Source: Streptomyces sedi (GTDB taxonomy: Bacteria; Actinomycetota; Actinomycetes; Streptomycetales; Streptomycetaceae). Taken from it: a DNA stretch of 64,000 nucleotides. How positions within the stretch are numbered: the stretch's first letter is position 1; each line of letters starts with the position of its first letter. Positions 9,012 to 17,634 of this stretch are shown piece after piece. The notes under the pieces are model-generated. The model ran no database searches. It saw only the letters and a program-made list of their open reading frames with translations, and was not told the DNA's origin. A program made the translations under genes and the position numbers. The DNA lies in assembly GCF_006335015.1 (NCBI RefSeq), contig NZ_VDGT01000002.1, positions 248,001 to 312,000 of the forward strand. The letters run 5' to 3'.

Positions 9012-9040
9012 GAAACTGAGGTTAGGCTAACCTCAGTTTC
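9012..9040. promoter_or_regulatory. DmdR/IdeR iron box (14-1-14 perfect inverted repeat)
   Basis: The core TGAGGTTAGGCTAACCTCA at 9017-9035 fits the actinobacterial iron-box consensus TTAGGTTAGSCTAACCTAA, and its arms extend to 14 exact bases each side of position 9026. It sits 48 bases before the binding-protein start on the minus strand and about 200 bases before the AraC gene, so ferrous DmdR should repress at least the minus-strand uptake operon. Confidence 0.92.
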
Positions 9041-9150
9041 TCCGTTCGGGCGGTCCCAGGGCGACACGTTCGCTGCCGCATCTGACGTCCTCGACCGGAC
9101 GGGGCCGTCGCGCCGCCGCCGACGCCGCCGCCGGACGACGATCGTTCGCG

Positions 9151-9217
9151 ACCCAGCAGACCCAGCAGACCCAGCAGACCCCGTAACACCGCAGACCCGC
9201 AGACCCCGTAACACCGC
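9151..9217. repeat. Short direct repeats in the iron-locus leader
   Basis: Three 9-base units (ACCCAGCAG) at 9151-9177 run into a 19-base direct repeat (GCAGACCCCGTAACACCGC) at 9175-9193 and 9199-9217. They end just before the ribosome site of the AraC gene. The array is too short and spacerless to be a CRISPR and is probably slippage-derived. Confidence 0.7.
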
Positions 9218-9235
9218 TCACCGTGGAGGAGCCAC

Positions 9236-9988
9236 GTGACCCTCTCCCCGCTGGCCGCCGTGGTGCCGCAGCACGCCATCCGGTTCGTCGGCCATGACAC
9301 CCACCAGCACGAACTGCCGCACCTCGTCTATGTCGTGAGCGGCCGGGCCCACTTCACCGCGGGCGACCGGGCCGCCTACCGCCTGGCGGCGGGCGAGAGC
9401 GTCTGGCTTGCCGCGCGCGTGCCGCACGCCGTCCGCGTCTCGGACGGCGGCCTGGTGCTCGGGCCGTTGCTCGACGCGGAGGACGCGCCCCCCGGCCCGG
9501 TGATGCGCCTGCCGGCGCTGCCGGAGGTGAGCCGGGTGACGACGGTGCTGCTGGGGGCCGCGCCCACCACGGAGGCGCAGATCGCGCCGTTCCGCCGGGC
9601 ACTCGGCGAGGCGCTGCGCGCCGCCTGCGCGCGGTACTTCCCGCTGGTCGAGCCCCGTCACCCGGTGGCACGCGCCATCGCGCGGGAGGCGCTGCGCCAC
9701 CCCGACACCCTGGAGCGGCTGGCGCGCCGCCACCACATGAGCGCGCGGCAGGTGCAGCGGCTCTTCCTCGCCGAGACCGGCCTCGCCTTTGCCCGCTGGC
9801 GCACCCGCGCCCGGCTCAACTCGGCGATACCCGAGCTGCTCGCCGGCACGCCGGCCACGCTGGCGGCGGCGCGCGCCGGCTACACGACGCGCTCCGGACT
9901 GCTGCGCGCCCTGGCGCGCGAGTGCGAGGTCGACGCGGACGAGCTGCGCCGCGACCCGCGGATAGCGCTGTCGGACCGGGTCGCGTAG
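9236..9988 (+). CDS. AraC-family regulator with N-terminal cupin sensor
   Basis: The GTG at 9236 follows GGAGGA at 9225-9230. The 250-residue product has a cupin-like half at about 15-85 ('HDTHQHELPHLVYVVSGRAHF') and two helix-turn-helix units at about 150-245, the first being 'DTLERLARRHHMSARQVQRLF'. Regulators of this shape (YbtA/ToxR-like architecture in a broad sense) often sense a siderophore or other small ligand. Its location between the iron box and the FecCD genes, on the same strand as the permeases and 9 bases before the first, argues that it activates the siderophore uptake locus. Ligand unknown. Confidence 0.88.
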   Translation: MTLSPLAAVVPQHAIRFVGHDTHQHELPHLVYVVSGRAHFTAGDRAAYRLAAGESVWLAARVPHAVRVSDGGLVLGPLLDAEDAPPGPVMRLPALPEVSRVTTVLLGAAPTTEAQIAPFRRALGEALRAACARYFPLVEPRHPVARAIAREALRHPDTLERLARRHHMSARQVQRLFLAETGLAFARWRTRARLNSAIPELLAGTPATLAAARAGYTTRSGLLRALARECEVDADELRRDPRIALSDRVA

Positions 9989-9997
9989 CGGGCAGAT

Positions 9998-11170
9998 ATG
10001 AACGAGCATCCTTCAACCCGCCGTGTGGCCGCCGGCGAGAGCCGGCACGACCACCGTGGACCTGACCAGTGCGCGGCCGACCACCGTGGACCTGACCACC
10101 GTGAACGACTGGTCAATACGCGCGACGTGGGGGACGACGAGGCCGCGGGCGTGGGGCGAGAGCCGCCGGCGGGCCGCACCAGGACACGGCTGCTCGCGCT
10201 TCTGCTGGCCGCCGCCGCTTTGGTCCTCTCCGTCGCCCTGAGCATCATGGTCGGCTCCACCCATGTGCCGCTCAGCTCCGTGCTCGGCGCGTTCGGCGGG
10301 CACGACGGCTCGCCCGAACACATCGCCGTCCGTGACCTGCGCGTGCCGCGCACCGCGCTCGGCCTGCTGGTCGGCGCGTCGCTCGCCGTCTCCGGTGCGC
10401 TGATGCAGGGCCTGACCCGCAACCCCCTCGCCGACCCCGGCCTGTTGGGGGTGAACGCGGGCGCCGGCTTCGCCGTGGCGCTCTCCGTCGCGTTCCTCGG
10501 CGTCACCCGCGTCGACCAGTATCTGTACTTCGCCTTCGCGGGCGCGGTGGCGGCCACCGCCGCCGTCTACCTGATCGCCTCCCAGGGGCGCGGCAGCCCC
10601 ACGCCGCTGCGGCTCACCCTCGTGGGCCTCGCCCTGGGGTCGGTACTGGTCGGGCTCGCCCAGACGTTGGCGCTGCTGGACACCGAGACCTTCGAACGGG
10701 TGCGGTTCTGGGACGTCGGTACCCTCGCCGACCGGCCGGTGGGCACCGTCGGCGCCGTCACGCCGTGGATCTGCGCCGGCCTGCTGCTGGCGTTGGCCTG
10801 CGCGCGTCCGCTCAACGCCCTTTCGCTCGGCGACGAGTTGGCCCGCGCGGTCGGCGTCCGGGTCGGGCTCACCCGCCTCGGGGTGGTCCTCGCCGTGACG
10901 TTGCTCTGCGGCTCGGCGACGGCGGCGGCCGGTCCCTTGGCGTTCGTCGGGCTGATGGTGGGGCACGCCGTGCGCTGGCTCACCGGTCCCGACTACCGCT
11001 GGGTCCTACCGATGTGCCTGCTGGTCGGGCCCGCGCTGGTGCTGTCGGCCGACGTGCTGGGGCGGGTCATGGTCGGCTCCGGCGAGTTGCAGGTCGGCGT
11101 GGTCGTGGCGCTGCTCGGCGCTCCGATGCTGATCGTCATGGTCCATCTGCGAAGGGCGAGCGCGCTGTGA
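9998..11170 (+). CDS. FecCD-family iron-siderophore permease 1
   Basis: The 390-residue protein has nine to ten membrane helices starting near residue 65. Family landmarks are 'LRVPRTALGLLVGASLAVSGALMQGLTRNPLADPGLLGV' and 'AAAGPLAFVGLMVGHAVR' (quoted in part only where short; the GLTRNPLADP phrase is the coupling-loop region). It should form a heterodimeric channel with the next permease. The first 60 residues are a hydrophilic tail unlike typical members and are encoded by two copies of a CCACCGTGGACCTGACC-type repeat, so translation may really start later, for example at an internal GTG. The stop overlaps the next start in GTGA. Confidence 0.9.
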   Translation: MNEHPSTRRVAAGESRHDHRGPDQCAADHRGPDHRERLVNTRDVGDDEAAGVGREPPAGRTRTRLLALLLAAAALVLSVALSIMVGSTHVPLSSVLGAFGGHDGSPEHIAVRDLRVPRTALGLLVGASLAVSGALMQGLTRNPLADPGLLGVNAGAGFAVALSVAFLGVTRVDQYLYFAFAGAVAATAAVYLIASQGRGSPTPLRLTLVGLALGSVLVGLAQTLALLDTETFERVRFWDVGTLADRPVGTVGAVTPWICAGLLLALACARPLNALSLGDELARAVGVRVGLTRLGVVLAVTLLCGSATAAAGPLAFVGLMVGHAVRWLTGPDYRWVLPMCLLVGPALVLSADVLGRVMVGSGELQVGVVVALLGAPMLIVMVHLRRASAL

Positions 11171-12330
11171 ACGGAACGTCGGCGACTGGTCAAGCGAGCA
11201 CAGGCCCAACGTCTGACCAGACGGCTGAACAGGTTCCTGACCAGTTCCTTGACCAGGGGAGGCTTGACCAGGGGAGGAGGGAACGGTCGGAGTCGGTGGC
11301 CCCCGGCTATCTGGTGCTCAGGCGCGGCCGGTTCTCGGCGCGGCTGGCGGTGGGGCCGCTGCTGGTCCGCGGCCTGCTGGCGCTGCTCGTGCTGGCGCTG
11401 TCCGCGCTGGCCCTCACCCTGGGGCGCGCGCAGGTCACCCTCCCCGAGCTGGTGTCCGTGCTCGGCGGCCGGGAGCAGGGCACGCTGCGCACGGTGGTTC
11501 TGGAGTGGCGGCTGCCGCGCGTCGTCGCCGCCGTGCTCTTCGGCGCCGCGCTCGGCGTCAGCGGCGCCGTCTTCCAGTCCCTGACCAGAAACCCCTTGGG
11601 CAGCCCCGACGTCATCGGGTTCAACTCGGGTGCGTTCACCGGAGTGGTGGCCGCCGTGCTGCTGGGCGCGACCAGCTATGTCGCGCTCTCCGCCTGGGCG
11701 TTGCTGGGCGGGGTGACAACCGCGGTACTGGTCTACGTGCTCGCTTTCCGGCGGGGTCTCTCCGGGTTCCGCTTCCTCATCGTCGGCATCGCGGTCGGGA
11801 CGTTCCTGTCGTCGCTCAACTCGTGGTTCTTCGTGAAGGCCGAGCAGCAGCAGGCGCTGCGGACCGCGGTGTGGGGCGCCGGGACGCTGACCCGGGCCGA
11901 CTGGACCACGCTGGCGCTCGCGGGGGGAGCGGCGCTCGCCGTCGCCGCCGTGCTGCCGCTGGCCGGGCGGTGGCTGCGGCAGCTGGAGTTGGGCGACACC
12001 ACGGCCGCGGCGCTCGGCGTGCCGGTCGAACGGGCCAAGGCCGTCCTCGTGTTGCTCGGCGTCGTGACGACGGCGCTGGTCACGGCTTCGGCCGGGCCGA
12101 TCTCGTTCGTCGCGCTGGCCGCGCCGCACATCGCCCGCCGCATCACCCGGCGGGGCGGCTCCGTCGATCTGCCCTCCGCCGCCCTGGTCGGCTCCCTGCT
12201 GCTGCTCGCCTCCGATGTCGCCGCCCAACACGCCATCTCCGGCGTCGTGTTGCCGGTCGGCGCGGTGACCGTGTGCTTCGGCGGCCTGTATCTGGTCTGG
12301 CTGCTGGTCGTGGAGTCGAGACGCTCGTGA
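11167..12330 (+). CDS. FecCD-family iron-siderophore permease 2
   Basis: The GTG at 11167 overlaps the stop of permease 1 (GTGA) and yields 387 residues with about ten membrane helices from residue 58. It has the family phrase 'VSGAVFQSLTRNPLGSPDVIGF' (shown only as the motif SLTRNPLGSP) and 'ASAGPISFVALAAPHIARR'. It pairs with permease 1 in the inner membrane channel. Its N-terminal tail of about 45 residues is rich in Asp-Gln pairs because the DNA there carries four TGACCAG copies, an expansion of the oligomer seen across this window. The membrane part is normal and presumably functional. Confidence 0.92.
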   Translation: MNGTSATGQASTGPTSDQTAEQVPDQFLDQGRLDQGRRERSESVAPGYLVLRRGRFSARLAVGPLLVRGLLALLVLALSALALTLGRAQVTLPELVSVLGGREQGTLRTVVLEWRLPRVVAAVLFGAALGVSGAVFQSLTRNPLGSPDVIGFNSGAFTGVVAAVLLGATSYVALSAWALLGGVTTAVLVYVLAFRRGLSGFRFLIVGIAVGTFLSSLNSWFFVKAEQQQALRTAVWGAGTLTRADWTTLALAGGAALAVAAVLPLAGRWLRQLELGDTTAAALGVPVERAKAVLVLLGVVTTALVTASAGPISFVALAAPHIARRITRRGGSVDLPSAALVGSLLLLASDVAAQHAISGVVLPVGAVTVCFGGLYLVWLLVVESRRS

Positions 12331-12527
12331 CGGACGACGAGCGGAACAGCGGGGCGCGACGACGGGTGCGGCAACGGGCCGAACGGCGTGAGCCACTAGG
12401 TCTTACCAGTTGAAAGCCTCTACCCGTTGACAGCAGCCCTGACCAGTCGAGCGAACCTCACCAGTGGAACGGACCTGACAAAGTGAACGGCACTTACCAG
12501 TCGAACCGGCAGGGGGAAGGAGCCCCC
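12331..12527 (+). promoter_or_regulatory. Leader between permease and ATPase genes with clustered ACCAGT motifs
   Basis: This 197-base gap holds four T(T/G/C)ACCAGT copies (near 12402, 12443, 12462 and 12495), separated by unrelated sequence. A weak in-frame GTG at 12483 could lengthen the ATPase by 15 residues, but no ribosome site precedes it. I see no hairpin, so the ATPase is probably co-transcribed with the permeases. Confidence 0.5.
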
Positions 12528-13316
12528 GTGCCGGGGCTCTCCGCCCGGGAGCTGCGCGTGGGCTACGGCGCCCGGGACGTACTCCCCGGGCTGGACTTCG
12601 ACGTCCCCGACGCCGAACTCACCGTCATCATCGGCCCCAATGCCTGCGGCAAGTCCACCCTGCTGCACGCGCTGGCCCGACTGCACGCCGCGCGCGGCGG
12701 CAGCGTGCTGCTGGACGGGAAGGACATCCGCCGGTACGGCGCCAAGGAGGTCGCCCGCCGCGTCGGCCTGCTGCCGCAGTCCTCGACGGCGCCCGACGGC
12801 ATCACCGTCCACGACCTGGTCTCCCGGGGCCGCTACCCGCACCAGAGCGTGTTGCGCGGCTGGTCGCGCGAGGACGCGCGGGCGGTGGAGGACGCCCTCC
12901 GCTCCACCGGCGTCCTGGACCTCGCCCACCGCCGCGTCGACCAACTCTCCGGCGGACAGCGCCAACGCGTCTGGATCGCGATGGCGGTGGCCCAGGAGAC
13001 CCCGCTGTTCCTCCTCGACGAGCCGACCACCTTCCTGGACATCGGCCACCAGGTCGAGGTGCTGCGGCTGATGCGCGAGCTGCGGGAGGCGGGCCGGACC
13101 GTCGTCGCCGTCCTGCACGAGATCAACCACGCCGCCCGCTATGCCACCCATCTCGTCGCCATGCGCGAGGGCCGGATCATCGCCAGGGGCGACCCGCGCG
13201 ACATCGTCACGCCCGAGCTGATCGGCACCATGTTCGGGCTGACCGCCAGGGTCCTGGTCGACGACGTCACCGGCGCCCCCGTCGTGGTCCCCGACGAGCC
13301 GATCCGCCCCGCCTGA
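12528..13316 (+). CDS. Iron-siderophore ABC transporter ATPase (FecE-like)
   Basis: I chose GTG 12528 because GGAAGGAG ends five bases upstream; the protein is then 262 residues, the usual size. Walker A is GPNACGKST, the signature is LSGGQRQRVWIAMA, Walker B is LFLLDEPTTFLD, and the switch His lies in 'VVAVLHEINHA'. It powers import of ferric siderophore through the two FecCD permeases. With the binding lipoprotein and reductase on the other strand it completes an uptake and release system. A GTG at 12483 is an alternative start. Confidence 0.93.
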   Translation: MPGLSARELRVGYGARDVLPGLDFDVPDAELTVIIGPNACGKSTLLHALARLHAARGGSVLLDGKDIRRYGAKEVARRVGLLPQSSTAPDGITVHDLVSRGRYPHQSVLRGWSREDARAVEDALRSTGVLDLAHRRVDQLSGGQRQRVWIAMAVAQETPLFLLDEPTTFLDIGHQVEVLRLMRELREAGRTVVAVLHEINHAARYATHLVAMREGRIIARGDPRDIVTPELIGTMFGLTARVLVDDVTGAPVVVPDEPIRPA

Positions 13317-13417
13317 CCGCGCGGAACAACGGGCGCGCCCGGGCAACGAGGGCGCGCGGTGGGGCGCGCGGCGGAAACTCCCTACCGCCCCGGCCGCCGA
13401 GGGCACAGACTCGTGCC

Positions 13418-14035
13418 ATGGCTGACATGGGGGCGTTCAGGGAAGCGGTCGTCGCGTGGGCGGCGGGCGGGCCCGGCGAGCCAGCCGCCGCCCTGGTCGG
13501 CCGTCTCGACGTGCGGACGGTCGTGCTGGTGGAGGGGCCCAGCGACACTGCGGCGGTCGACGCGTTGACCGAACGGCGGGGCCGGGACCTGCCGTCCGAG
13601 GGCGTGTGCGTGCTGCCGATGGGCGGTGCGATGAGCGTGGGGCGCTTTGTCGACCTTCTCGGCCCCTCAGGTCTCGGGCTGCGGCTGACCGGCCTCTGCG
13701 ACGAGGCCGAACGGCCCTACTACGCACGCGCGTTGGGGCGGGCCGGCGCCGACGAACGGGACATCTTCGTCTGCGTGGCCGACCTGGAGGACGAGCTGAT
13801 CCGCGCGCTGGGGGTGCGGCGCGTCGAGGAACTGGTCAGGTCGGAAGGTGACCAGCGACCACTGGAGACGTTTCTGCGCCAACCCGCGCAACGCGACCGC
13901 ACGGACCAGCAGCGGCTGCGGCGCTTCCTCGGCACCAGGAAGGGGCGCAAGATCCACTACGGCCGCGCGCTCGTCGAGGCCCTGGAGCCCGACCGCGTCC
14001 CCGCGCCCCTCGACGACCTGCTCGCCCGCCTCTGA
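13418..14035 (+). CDS. TOPRIM-domain protein of unknown role
   Basis: The 205-residue protein contains a TOPRIM-like core: 'RTVVLVEGPSDTAAVDAL' with Glu39 as the conserved acid of motif 1, and acidic clusters 'LCDEAE' and 'VADLEDELIRAL' at motif 2 positions. This resembles the nucleotidyl-transferase/hydrolase TOPRIM of OLD-family nucleases, but no ATPase domain accompanies it. The C-terminal 60 residues are basic and helical (QQRLRRFLGTRKGRKIHYGR), a likely nucleic-acid-binding part. It is a common stand-alone streptomycete gene. A role in DNA or RNA processing is inference. Confidence 0.78.
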   Translation: MADMGAFREAVVAWAAGGPGEPAAALVGRLDVRTVVLVEGPSDTAAVDALTERRGRDLPSEGVCVLPMGGAMSVGRFVDLLGPSGLGLRLTGLCDEAERPYYARALGRAGADERDIFVCVADLEDELIRALGVRRVEELVRSEGDQRPLETFLRQPAQRDRTDQQRLRRFLGTRKGRKIHYGRALVEALEPDRVPAPLDDLLARL

Positions 14036-14240
14036 CCCCGCTGGTCTCGGCCCCCGTCTCCGCACCCGTCTCCGGTCCCGCCCCGCTGCCTGGCCCGGCC
14101 CCGGGGGTGCCGGGCCCGGGGCCGTCCGTGTGACCTGCCGTGGCATCCGTTGTGCGCGCGGGAAGGGGCGCGGCCCGGCGCCCTACTGTGACGCCACCGG
14201 ACGGCGGGTCCGGGTACCGAGCGACACGGGGCGGACGAGG

Positions 14241-15557
14241 ATGACGGAGCCGGAGATCGACTACCGGGCGGCCTTCAGGGCGGCGCCGACGCCGCTCGCG
14301 CTGCTCACCACGGAGCTGCGGTTCGTCGACGTGACCGACGCCTATCTGGAGCTGGCCGGCCGCCCGCGCGAGCAGGTGGTCGGCCGCCTCGCCTACGAGG
14401 CGTTCCCCGACCAGCCGAACAGTGAACGCCCCAGCGGCGTGCGCCGGTTGCGGCGGTCGATGGAGCGCGTACTGGCCACCGGCAAGCGCGACGTGATGGC
14501 CGTCCAACGCTACGACGTGGAGCCGGAGGAGGGCTCGGGGCGCTGGACGGAACGGTACTTCAGCATCGTCAACGCCCCGGTGCTCGGCCCGGACGGCGAG
14601 GTGCGGCTGCTGCTCAACAGGTTGGAGGAGGTCACCCGACTGGTTCTCACCAGTGGTCCGGAGGGCCGGCAAGGGGACGAGCGCGACGGAACGGGCGGCG
14701 CGCGCGGGGAGGAGCGGGCAGGTGAAGACCGCCGCCAGGCCAACGGGAGCGCCCGGCAGGAGTCCGACCTGTTGGCCAGAGCTGACGAGTTGCAGCACAC
14801 CAACGAGCGGCTGCGCGAGGCGCACTCGCGGGAGCGGCATGTCGCCATGGAGCTGCAACGGGCGATGCTGCCGACCCCCGAGCTCATCGCGCCGCGGGAC
14901 GCCGCCGTTCGTTACCAGCCGGCCAGTGCCACGATGAACGTGTGCGGTGACTGGTATGACCTGATCGACGTCGACTCCCACCACTCGTCGGTGGTGGTCG
15001 GCGACGTCGTCGGTCACGGGCTCGAAGCGGCGGGCGTCATGGGCCAGTTGCGCAGCGCGTTGAGTGCGCTGGCCAGGGCCGCGACCCCGCCGGCCGCGGC
15101 GTTGAACATCATCGACATCTACTCGCGTTCCGTCCCCGGCGCCGAGTCGACCACCGCGGTCAGTATCCAGGTCGACTGGTTGGCGAGTCGACTGGTCTAC
15201 AGCAGCGCTGGTCACCTGCCACCGCTGCTCGCCCGCCGGAACGGGACCGTGGAAGTGCTCGACCGGGCCACCAACCCGCCCCTCGGCCTGCTCCCCGAGG
15301 GCGGGGCCACGATCGAGGGCCGCGTCGCCTTCGAGCCGGGGGACGTGCTGGTCGTCTACACCGACGGGCTGGTGGAACGGCGCGACGAGGACATCGACCG
15401 CGGCCTGGCTCGGCTGGCCGACTCGCTGGCGAGCCATCGCACCGCGCCCGCCGAGGAGTTGGCCGAGGCGCTGCTGGCCGACCTGCTGCCCCCGGAGGGC
15501 ACCGAGGACGACACGGCGCTGGTCGTCCTGCGACTGGCCCACGACGGGCCGGGCTGA
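14241..15557 (+). CDS. PAS domain-SpoIIE (PP2C) serine phosphatase
   Basis: ATG 14241 is preceded by GGACGAGG and gives 438 residues. A PAS domain occupies about 8-130 (AAPTPLALLTTELRFVDVTDAY). After a charged linker and a helical signalling segment (about 165-205), the PP2C/SpoIIE domain runs from 'VAMELQRAMLPTP' to the end. Metal-site acids lie in 'CGDWYDLIDV', 'VVGDVVGHGLEAAG' and 'GTEDDTALVVL'. Such proteins dephosphorylate anti-sigma-factor antagonists (STAS proteins) in response to a small-molecule or redox signal sensed by PAS. No cognate antagonist or anti-sigma gene is adjacent. Confidence 0.93.
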   Translation: MTEPEIDYRAAFRAAPTPLALLTTELRFVDVTDAYLELAGRPREQVVGRLAYEAFPDQPNSERPSGVRRLRRSMERVLATGKRDVMAVQRYDVEPEEGSGRWTERYFSIVNAPVLGPDGEVRLLLNRLEEVTRLVLTSGPEGRQGDERDGTGGARGEERAGEDRRQANGSARQESDLLARADELQHTNERLREAHSRERHVAMELQRAMLPTPELIAPRDAAVRYQPASATMNVCGDWYDLIDVDSHHSSVVVGDVVGHGLEAAGVMGQLRSALSALARAATPPAAALNIIDIYSRSVPGAESTTAVSIQVDWLASRLVYSSAGHLPPLLARRNGTVEVLDRATNPPLGLLPEGGATIEGRVAFEPGDVLVVYTDGLVERRDEDIDRGLARLADSLASHRTAPAEELAEALLADLLPPEGTEDDTALVVLRLAHDGPG

Positions 15558-15651
15558 CCCGCGCGGCGGGGACCGTTCCGCCGGCCGGGCGTGCGAGGTC
15601 AGCGGCTCGCGGGCCGGCGGTCGGCGGCGGGAAGCGGGAACGCGGGCCGGG

Positions 15652-16755
15652 TCACGCCGCCGGGCCCGGCCCGGCCAGGGACTCCTCCGCCTCGACGAAC
15701 TGCCCGCGGTAGGCGCTCGGGGTGATGCCCAACTCCCGCCGGAAGAACGCCCGGAAGTTCGCGGCGCTGCCGAACCCGGCGGCGCCGGCGACCCGTTCGA
15801 TCGACCAGTCCGAGGTCTCCAGCAGCCGCCGCGCGTGGTGCAGACGTTGGAGGGCGAGCCAGCGCATCGGCGGCAGGCCCGTCTCACGGGTGAACCGCCG
15901 CACGAAGGTCCGGCGCGAGAGCAGGCTGTGGTCGGCCAGCCGCTGCACGGTGAGGGGCTCCGCCACGTGTGCGATCGCCCACTCCCGCGTCGCGCGCAGG
16001 TTCGCGCGGCCCGGCGCCGGCACCCGCGAGTACTGCGGCTCGTCGGCGTGGCGGAGCGCGGGCGAGACGACCTCCTTCGCCACTCCGTCCGCGGCGGAGC
16101 TGCCGAAGTCCGTGCGCACCACGTGCAGACAGGCGTCGATCCCGGCCCCGGCGCCGGCCGAGGTGACGAACGGGCCGTCCTCGACGAGCAGTCGGTTCTC
16201 CACGACGTCGACCTCCGGCCGCAGCGCCCGCAGCCGGTCGGTGTAGCGCCAGTGAGTCGTCGCCGTGCGCCCGTCCAGCGCCCCGCTGGCCGCCAGCGCG
16301 AAGACGCCGGTGCAGACGGCGACCACCCGCGCCCCGCGCGCCACCGCCGCCCGCAGAACGGTCAACGCCGCCTCGGCGACCGGGAGTTCGGGCTCGTCGT
16401 AGCCCGGTACCACCACGATGTCGGCGCGCGTCGCGTCGGCGAGCGGCCGGGTGGGGCCGAGCTGCGCGGCGAGATCGCGCGCGGACGCCTCCTCTGCCGC
16501 GCGCTCCTCCGCGGCGGCTTCGACGCGGTCCCCGGTGTCGAAGCCGGCCTCGGTGTCGGTGCCGGTGTCGGCGCCCCCGGTGCCGGTGCCGGTGCCGGCG
16601 CGGCGAGTCGGGGCGGGATCGCCGCAGATGGCGACCGAGTAGCCGGGATGGCGGCCGAAGACGTGCGCCGCGATGCTGACGTCCAGGGCATAGGCGCGGG
16701 GCAGCGCGAGGATGGCGACCTCCGTGTCCTTCGCTCGCTTCGGCGTGGTGCTCAA
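15652..16755 (-). CDS. GlxA-family regulator (DJ-1/PfpI domain plus AraC HTH)
   Basis: Translation appears to start at TTG 16755 behind GGAGAGGGA, giving 367 residues. Residues about 10-215 form a DJ-1/PfpI-type domain with the nucleophile-elbow-like 'VVAVCTGVFALAASGALDG'. Residues about 255-350 hold two AraC-type helix-turn-helices ('LTVQRLADHSLLSRRTFVRRF'). A low-complexity Gly-Thr insert at about 52-72, coded by GGTGCC/GGTGTC repeats near 16555-16605, interrupts the first domain and is not typical. It may regulate the divergently transcribed RidA gene 245 bases away, whose spacer contains several TTACCAGT-type motifs. Confidence 0.9.
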   Translation of the reverse strand: MSTTPKRAKDTEVAILALPRAYALDVSIAAHVFGRHPGYSVAICGDPAPTRRAGTGTGTGGADTGTDTEAGFDTGDRVEAAAEERAAEEASARDLAAQLGPTRPLADATRADIVVVPGYDEPELPVAEAALTVLRAAVARGARVVAVCTGVFALAASGALDGRTATTHWRYTDRLRALRPEVDVVENRLLVEDGPFVTSAGAGAGIDACLHVVRTDFGSSAADGVAKEVVSPALRHADEPQYSRVPAPGRANLRATREWAIAHVAEPLTVQRLADHSLLSRRTFVRRFTRETGLPPMRWLALQRLHHARRLLETSDWSIERVAGAAGFGSAANFRAFFRRELGITPSAYRGQFVEAEESLAGPGPAA

Positions 16756-17000
16756 CGCGCGTCCCTCTCCCGTTCTGCCGTCCAGTTCGCTTACCAGCTC
16801 GTATACCGGTTCGACTTACCGGTTCGTCTTACCAGTTCCGGTGCGGCTTTCCGTGCCGTCCCGAGCTGACCAGTCTACGAACGGGCCCGATGGCACGATC
16901 CTTGCCGCGGTTGGCACGGCCGGGGCTGTTTCGCCCCGGAACCGCCGCATAGCGTCCGAGTGTGCGTGCAGGGCGCACCGAAGGCGAGGAGAGAAGAACG

Positions 17001-17432
17001 ATGAGCGGTGCCGAGCGGGTCGAGAGCTGGGGCGTGCCCTGGGAGGAGGGGCACGGTTACGTGCAGGCGGTGCGGCGCGGGGACACCATCTACCTCTCCG
17101 GGCAGGTTTCGCACGACGGGGAGACGCTGGTCGCGCCGGCGCCTCTCGACGACTCGGGGAGGGTCACCGACACCGCCAACACGGGGGAGCAGCTGCGCCA
17201 GGTGTACGCCAACGCGGCCGAGCTGCTGGGGCGCTTCGGCGCCTCCCTGGACGATGTCGTCGAGGAGGTGATCTACGCCGTCGACCTGGACCAGATCCAC
17301 GCCTCCGGTGGGCCGGTGCGCAAGGCGGCCTACGGCCGGCCCGACCCGCGGGTCGCCAGTACGGTGATCGGTGCGTCGCGGCTGGCCTTCCCCGAGCTGC
17401 TGGTCGAGGTCAGGTTCGTCGCCAGGGTCTGA
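17001..17432 (+). CDS. RidA/YjgF-family protein
   Basis: ATG 17001 follows GGAGAGAAG and gives 143 residues. The protein has the RidA fold signature: 'DTIYLSGQVSHDG' near the start, 'EQLRQVYANAAELLGRFGASLDDVVEEVIYAVD' in the middle and 'RPDPRVASTVIGASRLAFPELLVEVRFVARV' at the end (motif positions about 30-140). True RidA enzymes hydrolyse reactive enamine/imine intermediates using a conserved Arg. The Arg of 'RPDPR' precedes the expected region, but this is a subfamily variant whose deaminase activity I cannot confirm. Divergent from the GlxA regulator, a common pairing. Confidence 0.88.
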   Translation: MSGAERVESWGVPWEEGHGYVQAVRRGDTIYLSGQVSHDGETLVAPAPLDDSGRVTDTANTGEQLRQVYANAAELLGRFGASLDDVVEEVIYAVDLDQIHASGGPVRKAAYGRPDPRVASTVIGASRLAFPELLVEVRFVARV

Positions 17433-17634
17433 GGCGTCCCGGTCGGCCCGGCGCGGCCCGGCGCGGCCGGGCCGACCGGGACGACCGGCTCGTTCGGTCC
17501 GCGACACCGAGCGAGAAACCGCCCCCGTGTCGTGCTTGTGTGCCAACTCCGTGCGCATAATCGCCACTTGGCCCGCCTGGCATATGCGGCCCGGCGCGGC
17601 GACCGTGCGAAGCAGTCTTCAGGAAGGGCAGCTC

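Noticed and set aside
9151-9217. Possible CRISPR-like array
   Set aside because: Units of 9-19 bases, adjacent or overlapping, without unique spacers or cas genes; simple direct repeats.
12483-12527. GTG 12483 as the ATPase start
   Set aside because: No ribosome site, adds 15 unconserved residues coded by the ACCAGT repeats; GTG 12528 has GGAAGGAG at proper distance.
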